A stretch of DNA of 64,000 bases, from the NCBI GenBank assembly GCA_033856515.1, contig JAWVEY010000001.1:31310-95309 (forward strand), given 5' to 3'. Both the position numbers and the translations under genes were made by a program. Under the pieces are notes generated by a model. It was not told the DNA's origin and did not search any database. It worked only from the letters and a program-made list of their open reading frames with translations. Below, one piece after another: positions 8,101 to 16,109 of the stretch (positions within the stretch are counted from its first letter, which is position 1; each line of letters begins with the position of its first letter). This stretch comes from JALZKA01 sp033856515. GTDB lineage: Bacteria > Actinomycetota > Thermoleophilia > Solirubrobacterales > 70-9.

Positions 8101-8895
8101 TTGAAGATCTGTTGTCTTGTCAAGGAGGTTCCCGACGCGGCGGTCCAGAAGAGGATCGACTCTTCGACCAAGCGTCTGGACCGCTCCGGCGAGAAGAACC
8201 TGAACCCGTTCGATACCCACGGCATCGAAGCTGCGATGCAGATCCGCGAAGGCGGCGTGGTTGATGTCGATGAGATCGTCGCTGTGACGATGGGCCCGGA
8301 GAGCGCGGTTCGCGCCCTCCACAAGGCAGTCGCGCTCGGCGCCGACCGCTCGGTCCATCTCACCGACTCCGCCCTCGAGGGCTCCGACGTCTGCGCGACG
8401 GGTTACGCCCTCGCGAAGGTGCTCGAGTCCGAGTCGCCTGACCTGGTCCTTCTGGGCCAGCAGTCGGATGACGGCGAGTGCTACACGATCGGCGCCGTCG
8501 TGGCCGATCACCTCAAGATGCCCTCGCTGACGCAGGTCATCAAGGTCGACGTGGCCGAGGGCACTCTCACCTGCCAGCGTCAGGCTGAGTACGGCTACGA
8601 CACGGTCGAGGTCGACCTGCCCGCCGTCATCTCGGTTGGTGACGCGATCAACGAGCCTCGCTACCCGTCGCTCAAGGCGATCATGGGCGCGAAGAAGAAG
8701 CAGCTCGACACCAAGGCCACCGGCGACGTCGGCATCGAGGCTGACCAGGTCGGCGAGGGCGGCTCGAAGACAACAGTGCTTGAGATCAACCCCCCGGCCG
8801 AGAAGGCCGGCGGCGAGATCATCGAGGACGAGGACACGGACGAGACGGTCGAAAAGATCGTCGCTTGGCTCGACGAAAGGAAACTCCTCTCATGA
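8101..8895 (+). CDS. etfB: Electron transfer flavoprotein subunit beta
   Basis: A 264-residue protein starting MKICCLVKEVPDA, with NPFDTHGIEAA, VTMGPE and a LLGQQSDDGE segment, as in ETF-beta, which binds AMP and forms the heterodimer with EtfA. ETF takes electrons from acyl-CoA dehydrogenases. The TTG start at 8101 is supported by AAGGAGG at 8087-8093 with a seven-base spacer. The stop overlaps the etfA start (ATGA). First gene of etfB-etfA-ETF:QO, behind the operator at 8009-8024. Confidence 0.95.
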   Translation: MKICCLVKEVPDAAVQKRIDSSTKRLDRSGEKNLNPFDTHGIEAAMQIREGGVVDVDEIVAVTMGPESAVRALHKAVALGADRSVHLTDSALEGSDVCATGYALAKVLESESPDLVLLGQQSDDGECYTIGAVVADHLKMPSLTQVIKVDVAEGTLTCQRQAEYGYDTVEVDLPAVISVGDAINEPRYPSLKAIMGAKKKQLDTKATGDVGIEADQVGEGGSKTTVLEINPPAEKAGGEIIEDEDTDETVEKIVAWLDERKLLS

Positions 8896-9872
8896 GTGGG
8901 ATTTTGGTTTACGCCCTGCACGACGATGAGGGCAACTTCAACAACAACTCTCTCGGAGCGATCTCCGAGGCCGCCAAGCTGGCCGGAGACATCGGCGGCG
9001 ACGCCGCAGCGCTCGTGGTCGGCGAAGTCGACGATGGGGCGTGTGCCGCTCTCGGCAAGTACGGCGCCGCCAAGGTCTACCGCGCCAAGTCCGTTCCGGA
9101 GGGGCTCGCACAGCCGATCGTGGACGCGATGGCCAAGGTCATCACGGACGACGGCTACTCGTACGCCCTGTTCGGCGGCGGCCTGCTCGGATTCGAGATC
9201 GGGGCCGGCCTGACCGCTCGCCTGAACGCCGGCGTGACCATGGAGGTCACCGCGGTCAAGGCCGCTGACGGCAAGCTCGTCGTGGAGCGCCCGATCCTTC
9301 AGGACTCGGCGATCGTCGACGTCGGCTACGTCTCCGAGCCCGGGATCATCATCGGCCGCCTGAACGCGTTCGACACGAATGAGAGCGGCTCCGGCGAGGC
9401 CGAAGTCGTCGACATCGAGGTCGAGCTCTCCGAGTGGTCGACGAAGGCGCGCATGAAGACCCGCGGAGACGTCGGCGACGAAGGTGCGGTCAACATCGAG
9501 GACGCCGACTTCCTGGTCGGCGCGGGCCGTGGCTTCGGAGATGCGGACAACCTCTCCATCGCCAACGAGCTCGCCGACTCGCTGGGCGGCGCCGTGGCCT
9601 CAACCAGGGCCATCGTCGACGCCGGCTGGACTCCCTATGCGACCCAGATCGGCCAGACGGGCAAGACCGTCGCCCCGAAGCTGTATCTCGCGGCGGGCAT
9701 CTCCGGCGCGATCCAGCACAAGGTCGGTATGCAGAACGCGGAGAACATCGTCGCGATCAACAAGGACCAGAACGCGCCGATCTTCGAGTTCTGCGACCTC
9801 GGCATCGTGGGTGATCTCAACAAGATCATGCCCAAGCTGACCGAGGCCATCAAGGCCAAGAAGGGCGGCTGA
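8892..9872 (+). CDS. etfA: Electron transfer flavoprotein subunit alpha
   Basis: 326 residues from the ATG at 8892, which overlaps the etfB stop by four bases (ATGA) and has AAGGAAAC upstream. The C-terminal FAD-binding domain is recognisable: VGAGRGFGDADN, AGWTPYATQIGQTGKTV, LYLAAGISGAIQHKVGM, AINKDQNAPIFEFCDLGIVGD. It carries the FAD that passes electrons to the quinone oxidoreductase encoded next. A longer in-frame reading from 8865 would overlap etfB and is not needed. Confidence 0.95.
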   Translation: MSGILVYALHDDEGNFNNNSLGAISEAAKLAGDIGGDAAALVVGEVDDGACAALGKYGAAKVYRAKSVPEGLAQPIVDAMAKVITDDGYSYALFGGGLLGFEIGAGLTARLNAGVTMEVTAVKAADGKLVVERPILQDSAIVDVGYVSEPGIIIGRLNAFDTNESGSGEAEVVDIEVELSEWSTKARMKTRGDVGDEGAVNIEDADFLVGAGRGFGDADNLSIANELADSLGGAVASTRAIVDAGWTPYATQIGQTGKTVAPKLYLAAGISGAIQHKVGMQNAENIVAINKDQNAPIFEFCDLGIVGDLNKIMPKLTEAIKAKKGG

Positions 9873-9880
9873 GCCGAGCC

Positions 9881-11578
9881 ATGTCCGTAGCGCCCGGCGA
9901 GTACCCGCCGCCGTTCGATCCGACCGACTACGTCGGTCCAGCCACCGACCCCGAGGACGAGCGCCTCGAGGCAGGTGTCGTGATCGTCGGCGGCGGTCCC
10001 GCAGGGCTTGCATGCGCCAACAAGGTCATGCAACTGCTGGAGGACGAGCCGGAGCTCACGGAGCAGCTCGGCGAGATACCAGTTGCGGTGCTCGAGAAGG
10101 GGAAGGCGTGCGGCGCCCACAACGTCTCGGGCGCCAACATGCGCCCGTCGGCGATGGAGGAGCTGTTTCCGGACCTCGATCCGAAGGATTGGCCCGTCTA
10201 CCAGAAGGTGGAGAAGGACGCCGTCTATCTCCTGACCAAGAAGCGGGCGATCCCGCTGAAGCCGCCACCGCCCAACTTCCGCAATCACGGCAACTACGTG
10301 ACCTCAGTGGCGAAGCTCTCGCGTTTCCTCGCCGACAGGGCTGAGGAGGCCGGCGCATACATCCTCACCGAGACAGCCGCGGACAAGCTCATCGTCGAGG
10401 ACCGGATCGTCCGCGGCGTGCGCTCTGGCGACAAGGGGCGCGACCGCGAGGGGAACGAGCGCGGCAACTTCGAGCCCGGCAACGACCTGATCGCCAAGGC
10501 GACGGTGCTCGCCGAGGGCACGATCGGCCACCTGACGGACGCCGCGGTGAGCTACTACGACCTGGCGGGCGACCCGAAGCGCTGGGAGATCGGCGTGAAA
10601 GAGGTCTGGGAGATCGAGAAGCCGCTCGACCGGGTCATCCACACCATGAATTGGCCGATGCGAATGGCACCGAAGTACAACGAGTTCGGCGGCTCGTTCA
10701 TCTATCCGATGGGCGAGGACAAGCTCTGCATCGGGATCGTCGCCGGCCTTGACACAGCCGATGCAACCTTCTCGTGCCACGACCTCCTGCAGCAGCTGAA
10801 GACCCACCCGTTCATCCGCGATCTCCTCAAGGGCGGCAAGCGCGTCGGCTGGGGCGCGAAGACGATCCCGTCCGGCGGCTACTGGTCAATGCCCCGCAAG
10901 CTCGCGGTGCCCGGCATGGTCATGTGCGGCGACAACGTCTCGATGGTCAACATCCCCTACCTCAAGGGCATCCACTACGCGATGCACGCCGGGATCTATG
11001 CGGCGGAGGCGATCGTCGAGAGCCTCAAGAAGGACCCCGAGTCCGTGAACTTCGAGGGTTATGAGGAGCGCGTCCGCAAGTCGGACATCGAGAAGGACCT
11101 CTTCAAGTCGAAGAACGTGCGCCAGCACGGCGACAAGGGTTTCATTGCGTTCGGCGCGATCGCCAACGCCTGGCTGCTCTCGAACGGGCTCCTTCCCGGG
11201 GGCCACTCGAAGTCGGAGGCCGACTCCGAGGTCGAGGTGTTCATCGGCGATGCGGCCAAGTCCTATCCCGAGCCAGACGGCGAGTACATATTCGACAAGC
11301 TCTCCTCCGTCTTCCTCTCCGGCAACGCGACCCGCGACGACGCGCCGAACCACGTGCGCATCCAGCGGCACGTACCGCGCGAGGTCGCGCAGACGTGGGT
11401 GTCGATGTGCCCGGCGCAGGTCTATGAGATCCCCGAGGCACAGCTCGAGACGAACGACCCAATGGTCGACGTCAACGTCACCGCGTCGAACTGCGTCCAG
11501 TGCGGAGCAATCACCGCCAAAGGCGGCCGTCTGACGCTGCCCGAGGGCGGCGACGGGCCCCTCTACCAGGAAACGTGA
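9881..11578 (+). CDS. Electron transfer flavoprotein:quinone oxidoreductase
   Basis: A 565-residue membrane-associated flavoprotein that moves electrons from ETF to the quinone pool. The N-terminal dinucleotide motif is VVIVGGGPAGLACA (about residues 33-46); HNVSGANMRP and GVSMVN-type FAD/quinone regions follow. The C-terminal ferredoxin-like domain shows Cys510 (CPAQVYE), Cys538 and Cys541 (NCVQC), but the position of the usual fourth cluster Cys (third of CxxCxxC) is Ile544, so the [4Fe-4S] cluster may be altered. It lies eight bases after etfA in the same operon. FixC-type enzymes are an alternative name. Confidence 0.92.
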   Translation: MSVAPGEYPPPFDPTDYVGPATDPEDERLEAGVVIVGGGPAGLACANKVMQLLEDEPELTEQLGEIPVAVLEKGKACGAHNVSGANMRPSAMEELFPDLDPKDWPVYQKVEKDAVYLLTKKRAIPLKPPPPNFRNHGNYVTSVAKLSRFLADRAEEAGAYILTETAADKLIVEDRIVRGVRSGDKGRDREGNERGNFEPGNDLIAKATVLAEGTIGHLTDAAVSYYDLAGDPKRWEIGVKEVWEIEKPLDRVIHTMNWPMRMAPKYNEFGGSFIYPMGEDKLCIGIVAGLDTADATFSCHDLLQQLKTHPFIRDLLKGGKRVGWGAKTIPSGGYWSMPRKLAVPGMVMCGDNVSMVNIPYLKGIHYAMHAGIYAAEAIVESLKKDPESVNFEGYEERVRKSDIEKDLFKSKNVRQHGDKGFIAFGAIANAWLLSNGLLPGGHSKSEADSEVEVFIGDAAKSYPEPDGEYIFDKLSSVFLSGNATRDDAPNHVRIQRHVPREVAQTWVSMCPAQVYEIPEAQLETNDPMVDVNVTASNCVQCGAITAKGGRLTLPEGGDGPLYQET

Positions 11579-11611
11579 CGCCTCTCCTTCCGGCCGCTTA
11601 GGATGGCCGGG

Positions 11612-12526
11612 ATGGCATACGAAGGGAAGCTAGACGGCGCGGCTGCCGTCGAGGTGATTACTGCGAGCTTCGGCCACCACCCGCGGCGGCGCGCGCTTCA
11701 CGCCAAGGGCATCTGGTGCCGCGGGACGTTCAGGGCGACGCCTGAGGCGGCGGCGCTCAGCCGAGCCGCACACCTACAGGGCGACGAAATACCAGTCCTC
11801 GCCCGGGTCTCGAACGGCGGCGGCAACCCCAAGGTGCCGGACTATGCGCCGGACGTGCGCGGCCTTGCCGTCAAGTTCGAGTTGCCCGGAGGGGAGGCGA
11901 CCGACCTCGTCTCCCAGAGCGCTCCCCACTTCATCTCTCGCACGCCGGAGGAGTTCCTCGATCTGCTCCGAGCCCAGTCGGGTCGCGCCGGCGCGGTCAA
12001 GCTGCCCCTCTATTTGGCGCGCAACCCCCGCGCCTGGCGTTCACTGCCCGAGAATCTGGGGGCGTTGAAGCCGATCGACGGATTTGACCGGTGCCGCTAC
12101 TACAGCATCCACGCGTTCGGCTGGGTCAGCGCGGAGGGCACCAAGACCCATGTGCGCTGTGACTGGCAGCCCGTGAAGGGCGAGCAGCGGATCGGGCTCC
12201 GGAAAGCGCGCGCCCGCGGGCGCGACTATCTCTTCGAGAGCCTCCCGGAGTCACTGCCCGCGCGCTGGACCCTGGACGCTCAGATCGCCGATCCTCAGGA
12301 CAACGTGGATGATCCCTCGGAGCGCTGGCCGTCCTCGCGGCGCCGGATCGACGCGGGCGCGCTCGAACTGACCGAGATCGTGGAGGATCCCGAGGCCGGC
12401 GGTGAGATCGTGGTGTTCGACGCGGTCCGGGTGATAGACGGGATCGAGCTGACCGGCGACCCCGTGCTGAACTTCCGGCCGCTCGCATACTCGGAGTCCG
12501 CCGGCCGCCGGGCTGCGGACTACTGA
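11612..12526 (+). CDS. Small catalase-related heme peroxidase (SrpA-like)
   Basis: About 304 residues, much shorter than classical catalases (about 480 and up). RALHAKGIWCRGTF carries the distal His (His30), with VLARVSNGGGNP and DVRGLAVKFELPGG as in the catalase core. The C-terminal NFRPLAYSES holds the candidate proximal heme Tyr. Mini-catalases act as organic-peroxide-dependent peroxidases or weak catalases. ATG at 11612 has AGGA eight bases upstream; ATG at 11603 is an in-frame alternative. The gene follows the ETF operon by 33 bases and might help detoxify peroxide made by flavoenzymes (inference). Confidence 0.82.
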   Translation: MAYEGKLDGAAAVEVITASFGHHPRRRALHAKGIWCRGTFRATPEAAALSRAAHLQGDEIPVLARVSNGGGNPKVPDYAPDVRGLAVKFELPGGEATDLVSQSAPHFISRTPEEFLDLLRAQSGRAGAVKLPLYLARNPRAWRSLPENLGALKPIDGFDRCRYYSIHAFGWVSAEGTKTHVRCDWQPVKGEQRIGLRKARARGRDYLFESLPESLPARWTLDAQIADPQDNVDDPSERWPSSRRRIDAGALELTEIVEDPEAGGEIVVFDAVRVIDGIELTGDPVLNFRPLAYSESAGRRAADY

Positions 12527-12592
12527 GGCTGAAGGCGCGAGCTTCTCGTCAGTGCCGCGTGCCTGTGGGTCTAGCTCGCTAGCGTCCATTGT

Positions 12593-13201
12593 GTGCCCGC
12601 GAGCTCGCCAAAAACTGATCGCGTGACCCTTCGCGACGGTCGCGTCGCGCTGATAGCGCCTCTCCACCCGGACGACAGGCGTCGCTATCTGAGCGGCGTC
12701 TCGAACATGAGCGAAGAGTCGCTCTACAAGCGCTTTATGACCCCGATGGCGCGGTTGACCGAGTCGGAGATCCGCTACCTGCTCGAAGTGGACCATCGCG
12801 ACCACGAGGCACTGCTGGCTGTGGACGAGGACACGGGCGAGGCCGTGGGCGTTGCCCGCTTCGTCCGCCTCGACCAACCAGAGCGGGCCGAGGCGGCGAT
12901 CATCGTTGTCGATTCGTGGCAGGGCTCGGGCCTTGGCAAGGCGATGCTGCGGATGCTCGCGCAAGCTGCGTGCGAAGTTGGCGTCACGCGGTTCGAGGCG
13001 AACGTGCTCACGGACAACGCGCCGATGCTCGCGCTGCTCGACTCGCTGGGACCGAGAGAAGTGGCACGGCGGGAGGGTTCATCGCTCGTGATCGAGGTTC
13101 CGCTGCCCGAGCCGGGAATCGGTGAGCATGAGACGGGCGTCCTGCGGGAGGTGGACTCAGGTGAGTTCGAATTGGTGACGCCGGCTGACGGGCTCGGCTA
13201 G
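12593..13201 (+). CDS. GNAT family N-acetyltransferase
   Basis: A 202-residue protein with a single GNAT fold. VTLRDGRVALIAPLHPDDR opens it, LYKRFMTPM follows, and motif A is VVDSWQGSGLGKAML with the Q-x-x-G-x-G/A acetyl-CoA loop. Related domains occur at the C-terminus of protein acetyltransferases of the Pat/acyl-CoA synthetase type, but here the domain stands alone. The substrate is unknown. GTG start at 12593. The stop overlaps the convergent secreted-protein gene by four bases. Confidence 0.82.
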   Translation: MPASSPKTDRVTLRDGRVALIAPLHPDDRRRYLSGVSNMSEESLYKRFMTPMARLTESEIRYLLEVDHRDHEALLAVDEDTGEAVGVARFVRLDQPERAEAAIIVVDSWQGSGLGKAMLRMLAQAACEVGVTRFEANVLTDNAPMLALLDSLGPREVARREGSSLVIEVPLPEPGIGEHETGVLREVDSGEFELVTPADGLG

Positions 13202-14085
13202 CGGGCGCAGAGCCCGTAGGCCAAAACGTCGATCCGTGTCGCCGAGATGTTTCGGATCCGGACCTCCCAGGAGTCGCGGATTCGCTCACCCTGGGTGTTC
13301 TCGGCTTCCAGCGCGCTCAACTGCGGCTCGCTCTCGCCATACCCGGCCGTCGACCAGTAGCCCCCGCTCACCATCGTCGCGCCGCGCACACAATCGGCAG
13401 TCACTGTTCGCGTTTCGCCGGCCCTCGCCCTTTCGAGTGATGAGATCACGCGGATATGAGGTTCGATCTGAGCGGACGGCGCGCACAGGACGTCGGCGGC
13501 CACGAACAGGTTGGGAGGCGAGGCGCTCAGGTTGTCGACCCTGACCTCCCAGGCGTCGCCTGGATCATTGTCAGCGTCCACGCCGTCAACCGGACGAGAT
13601 CCGGTGAGCGTTGCCCATGGCGGAGAACTGGCGCTATTCGCTCCGCCTCCCCCGAGGGCGAGGTCGCCGAGAAAGCAATCCGCGGTCATTGTCGTTGACG
13701 CGCTCGGCGCCCCCACGTCTCCGGAGCTTCGGACCGGGTTGATCCCCTCTGCGAAGGAGGGCCCTGCACAGACCGCATTCGCCCTGACACGAAGGTCGCG
13801 ATGCCCGGCGTTGTAGATGTTGGCGACCCAATTCCCACTCGCGCCGGGGGTCAGCGGGTAGATCGAGCTGATCGCGCCACCGCCCCCGCCAGTGATCCGA
13901 GCACCGCCGCCAATAAGCGTCTTCCCGTCCCGGCAGCGCGCGCGAGGGGATTCCTGTCCAGACGGGTGGAGCGTGCGGGGAGCGCCCGTTTGATGAGCGA
14001 GTCCGTTCACGTCGCCCTGGGCGATGCCGGGGCATCCGATCGCACATGCGATGGCTCCGGCCGCAAGGGCCGGTCTTCCTCTCAC
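13198..14085 (-). CDS. Secreted protein with three Cys-bounded modules (copy C)
   Basis: About 295 residues from a GTG at 14085, giving a signal peptide-like RGRPALAAGAIACAIG. Three modules follow, each running from a Cys near GGG or SGG (RCRDGKTLIGGG, DCFLGDLALGGGG, DCVRGATMVSGG) to a C-terminal Cys (AVCAG, VLCAP, GLCAR). A W-x-V-R-(V/I)-x-N strand recurs in modules two and three. This is the same architecture as 6087-6956 but more divergent. The frame stays open upstream into rpmE on the other strand, but that part is not protein-like. Function unknown. Confidence 0.68.
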   Translation of the reverse strand: MRGRPALAAGAIACAIGCPGIAQGDVNGLAHQTGAPRTLHPSGQESPRARCRDGKTLIGGGARITGGGGGAISSIYPLTPGASGNWVANIYNAGHRDLRVRANAVCAGPSFAEGINPVRSSGDVGAPSASTTMTADCFLGDLALGGGGANSASSPPWATLTGSRPVDGVDADNDPGDAWEVRVDNLSASPPNLFVAADVLCAPSAQIEPHIRVISSLERARAGETRTVTADCVRGATMVSGGYWSTAGYGESEPQLSALEAENTQGERIRDSWEVRIRNISATRIDVLAYGLCAR

Positions 14086-14124
14086 CGGGCCAGCATGGCA
14101 CACCCAGGCTAGAATGAGTGCACG

Positions 14125-14331
14125 ATGAAGGCTGGAATCCACCCCGAGTACGTCCTCTCGCACGTCCATTGCTCGTGCGGGAACGACTTCTACACGCGCT
14201 CGACGAAACCCGATCTCCACGTTGAGATCTGCTCGGAGTGCCACCCCTTCTACACCGGCAAGCAGAAGCTGGTCGACACCGGTGGCCGCGTCGAGCGATT
14301 CCGCCGCCGCGCCGCCCGCAGCGCCAAGTAG
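14125..14331 (+). CDS. rpmE: 50S ribosomal protein L31, zinc-binding type
   Basis: 68 residues. MKAGIHPEY starts like typical L31; HCSCG and ICSEC provide the CxC and CxxC zinc ligands, followed by HPFYTGKQKLVDTGGRVERF, the family signature. Zinc-containing L31 is the form swapped for a Cys-less paralogue during zinc limitation in many bacteria. It heads the conserved rpmE-DUF1385-prfA-prmC-tsaC cluster. Confidence 0.97.
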   Translation: MKAGIHPEYVLSHVHCSCGNDFYTRSTKPDLHVEICSECHPFYTGKQKLVDTGGRVERFRRRAARSAK

Positions 14332-14376
14332 CCGCCGCGCATCAAGGCCGGTCATGTCCAGGCCGATGGTGAGGCG

Positions 14377-15351
14377 ATGAGCGATCGCGCTCTAAAGATC
14401 GCCGACGCACGCATGCCCGACGGGCTCCCCGTCGCTTCACGCGACATCCCGGTCGGCGGACAGGCGGTGCTCGAAGGCGTGATGATGCGCGGCGTTTCCA
14501 CCTGGGCGCTCGCCGTGAAGAAGCCGGACGGGACCGTCGAGGTGACCTCCGAGCCGGTCGTGAGCTGGGCGAAGCGGCACCGGGTGCTCCGCGTGCCAGT
14601 CATCCGGGGCGTGGTCGCGCTCGTCGAGTCGCTGAAGCTCGGCTTTCGCGCGATGCGGATCGCCGCCAACTCTCAGATCACCGAAGAGGACGAGATCGAG
14701 GAGATCGGCGGGCTTGCGTGGACGCTCACCGTGATCGGAGCGCTGGCGCTCGCCATCGTGCTTTTCTTCGTCATCCCCGTCGCCGCGACCAGCCTGATCA
14801 AGGACCAGCTCAACTCGTCGGTCCTGTTCTGGATTGTCGAGGGCGTCCTGCGGGTCGCGATCCTGGTCGGATACATCGTCGCGATCAGCCGCCTGGGGCA
14901 GGTGGACCGCCTGTTCAAGTTCCACGGTGCCGAGCACAAGACGATCTCGTGCTTCGAGGCTGGCGACGAGCTGACCCCCGAACGCGCCGCCCTCTACTCG
15001 CGCCACCATCCGCGCTGCGGCACGAGCTTCCTGCTCCTTTTGGTCGTCCTGGCCGTTTTCGTCTTCGCCCCGCTGGGCCTTCCCGAGTGGTACTGGCTCG
15101 TCGCCTCGCGCGTCCTCGGCATCCCTCTGGTGGCGGGGCTCGCCTACGAGCTCATCAAGTGGGCGGGAAGGCATCGCGAGCGGGCGTGGGTCCGGGCGAT
15201 CATGTGGCCCGGCCTGATGCTCCAGAGCCTGACGACTCGCGAGCCAGACCGCGAGCATCTCGAAGTCGCGATCACGTCGCTCCAGGCCGTCCTGGCGGTC
15301 GAGAACCCGGCCGAGCTCGCCGCGCGCGACCGGATCGAGATCGCGGCTTAG
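14377..15351 (+). CDS. DUF1385 integral membrane protein (YqhQ-like)
   Basis: 324 residues. It starts with the hallmark VGGQAVLEGVMMRG near residue 30, then has membrane segments at about 117-137, 152-172 and 209-260 with GAEHKTISCFE and RHHPRCGTSFLLLLV between them. Both segments are characteristic of DUF1385. The biochemical function is unknown, but the gene is repeatedly found between rpmE and prfA/prmC in Gram-positive and related phyla. ATG start. Its stop overlaps the convergent aldo/keto reductase by four bases. Confidence 0.88.
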   Translation: MSDRALKIADARMPDGLPVASRDIPVGGQAVLEGVMMRGVSTWALAVKKPDGTVEVTSEPVVSWAKRHRVLRVPVIRGVVALVESLKLGFRAMRIAANSQITEEDEIEEIGGLAWTLTVIGALALAIVLFFVIPVAATSLIKDQLNSSVLFWIVEGVLRVAILVGYIVAISRLGQVDRLFKFHGAEHKTISCFEAGDELTPERAALYSRHHPRCGTSFLLLLVVLAVFVFAPLGLPEWYWLVASRVLGIPLVAGLAYELIKWAGRHRERAWVRAIMWPGLMLQSLTTREPDREHLEVAITSLQAVLAVENPAELAARDRIEIAA

Positions 15352-16088
15352 TCGCTCAGTCGCTCGAACTCCTCGTCGCCGAGCTCAACGTCCAGCGCAT
15401 CGAGATTCTCGCGCACGTGTGATGCATTAAGCGTTCCGGGGATCGGAGCTATTACATGCGAGCGTTTGAGGAGCCAGGCAAGCTTGACTTGGCTCGGGGT
15501 GAGACCGCGGGATCGCGCGATGTCATTCACTGCCTCGTTACCGCCTCGTAGGGGAAAGAACGGCACGAACGCGATGCCTTCGACAGCACAGAAGTCGACG
15601 ACCTCGCCGTCCTCTTGCTCATCCAGGCTGAATTCGTTCTGAACGGCCGCGATGGGGGCAACCGCTTTGGCCCTGTCGATCTCGCCGATCGAAACGTCGG
15701 AGATGCCGATGTTGCGAATCATCCCTTCACGCCGTAGCTCGTCCAGCAGGCCGACCGACTCTTCGATCGGCGTCTTGCCTACACGGTGGAGGTAGTACAG
15801 ATCGATTGAGTCGGACCTAAGCGACTCGAGGCTCTGCTCGACCTCATTACGCAACCGTCGCTGCTCGTGGTAGCCGCCCTTGGTCGCGACGGTCAGGTGA
15901 TTGGGGAACGGCGCCAGCGCTTCCCCGATCGTGCGCTCGCTCTCGCCGTTCGTGTAGAGATGGGCAGTGTCGATGTGGTCGAGACCGGCGTCAACCGCCT
16001 CTCGAAGGAATGCGCGGTTCGCGGGAGTGCTCTCGAGCCGATTGGTACCCAGCCCGACGCGCTTGACTTCCCGATCGCCGAGCTTCAT
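15348..16088 (-). CDS. Aldo/keto reductase
   Basis: 246 residues, slightly short for the AKR TIM barrel (usually 270-330). The catalytic tetrad is visible: Asp in GLDHIDTAHLY, the Tyr of that same motif, Lys in VATKGGYH and His in YYLHRVG. NIGISDVS and PIPGTLNASHV match the NADPH-binding region. It should reduce an aldehyde or ketone using NADPH; the substrate is unknown. It sits on the opposite strand inside the rpmE-prfA cluster, suggesting insertion into an older gene order. Confidence 0.9.
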   Translation of the reverse strand: MKLGDREVKRVGLGTNRLESTPANRAFLREAVDAGLDHIDTAHLYTNGESERTIGEALAPFPNHLTVATKGGYHEQRRLRNEVEQSLESLRSDSIDLYYLHRVGKTPIEESVGLLDELRREGMIRNIGISDVSIGEIDRAKAVAPIAAVQNEFSLDEQEDGEVVDFCAVEGIAFVPFFPLRGGNEAVNDIARSRGLTPSQVKLAWLLKRSHVIAPIPGTLNASHVRENLDALDVELGDEEFERLSD

Positions 16089-16109
16089 CCGCCTCGCCTA
16101 CCCGAAACG

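Noticed and set aside
14086..14355. N-terminal extension of the secreted protein at 13198 up to 14355
   Set aside because: It would run antisense through rpmE and place the signal peptide in the middle of the protein; the GTG at 14085 gives a normal leader.
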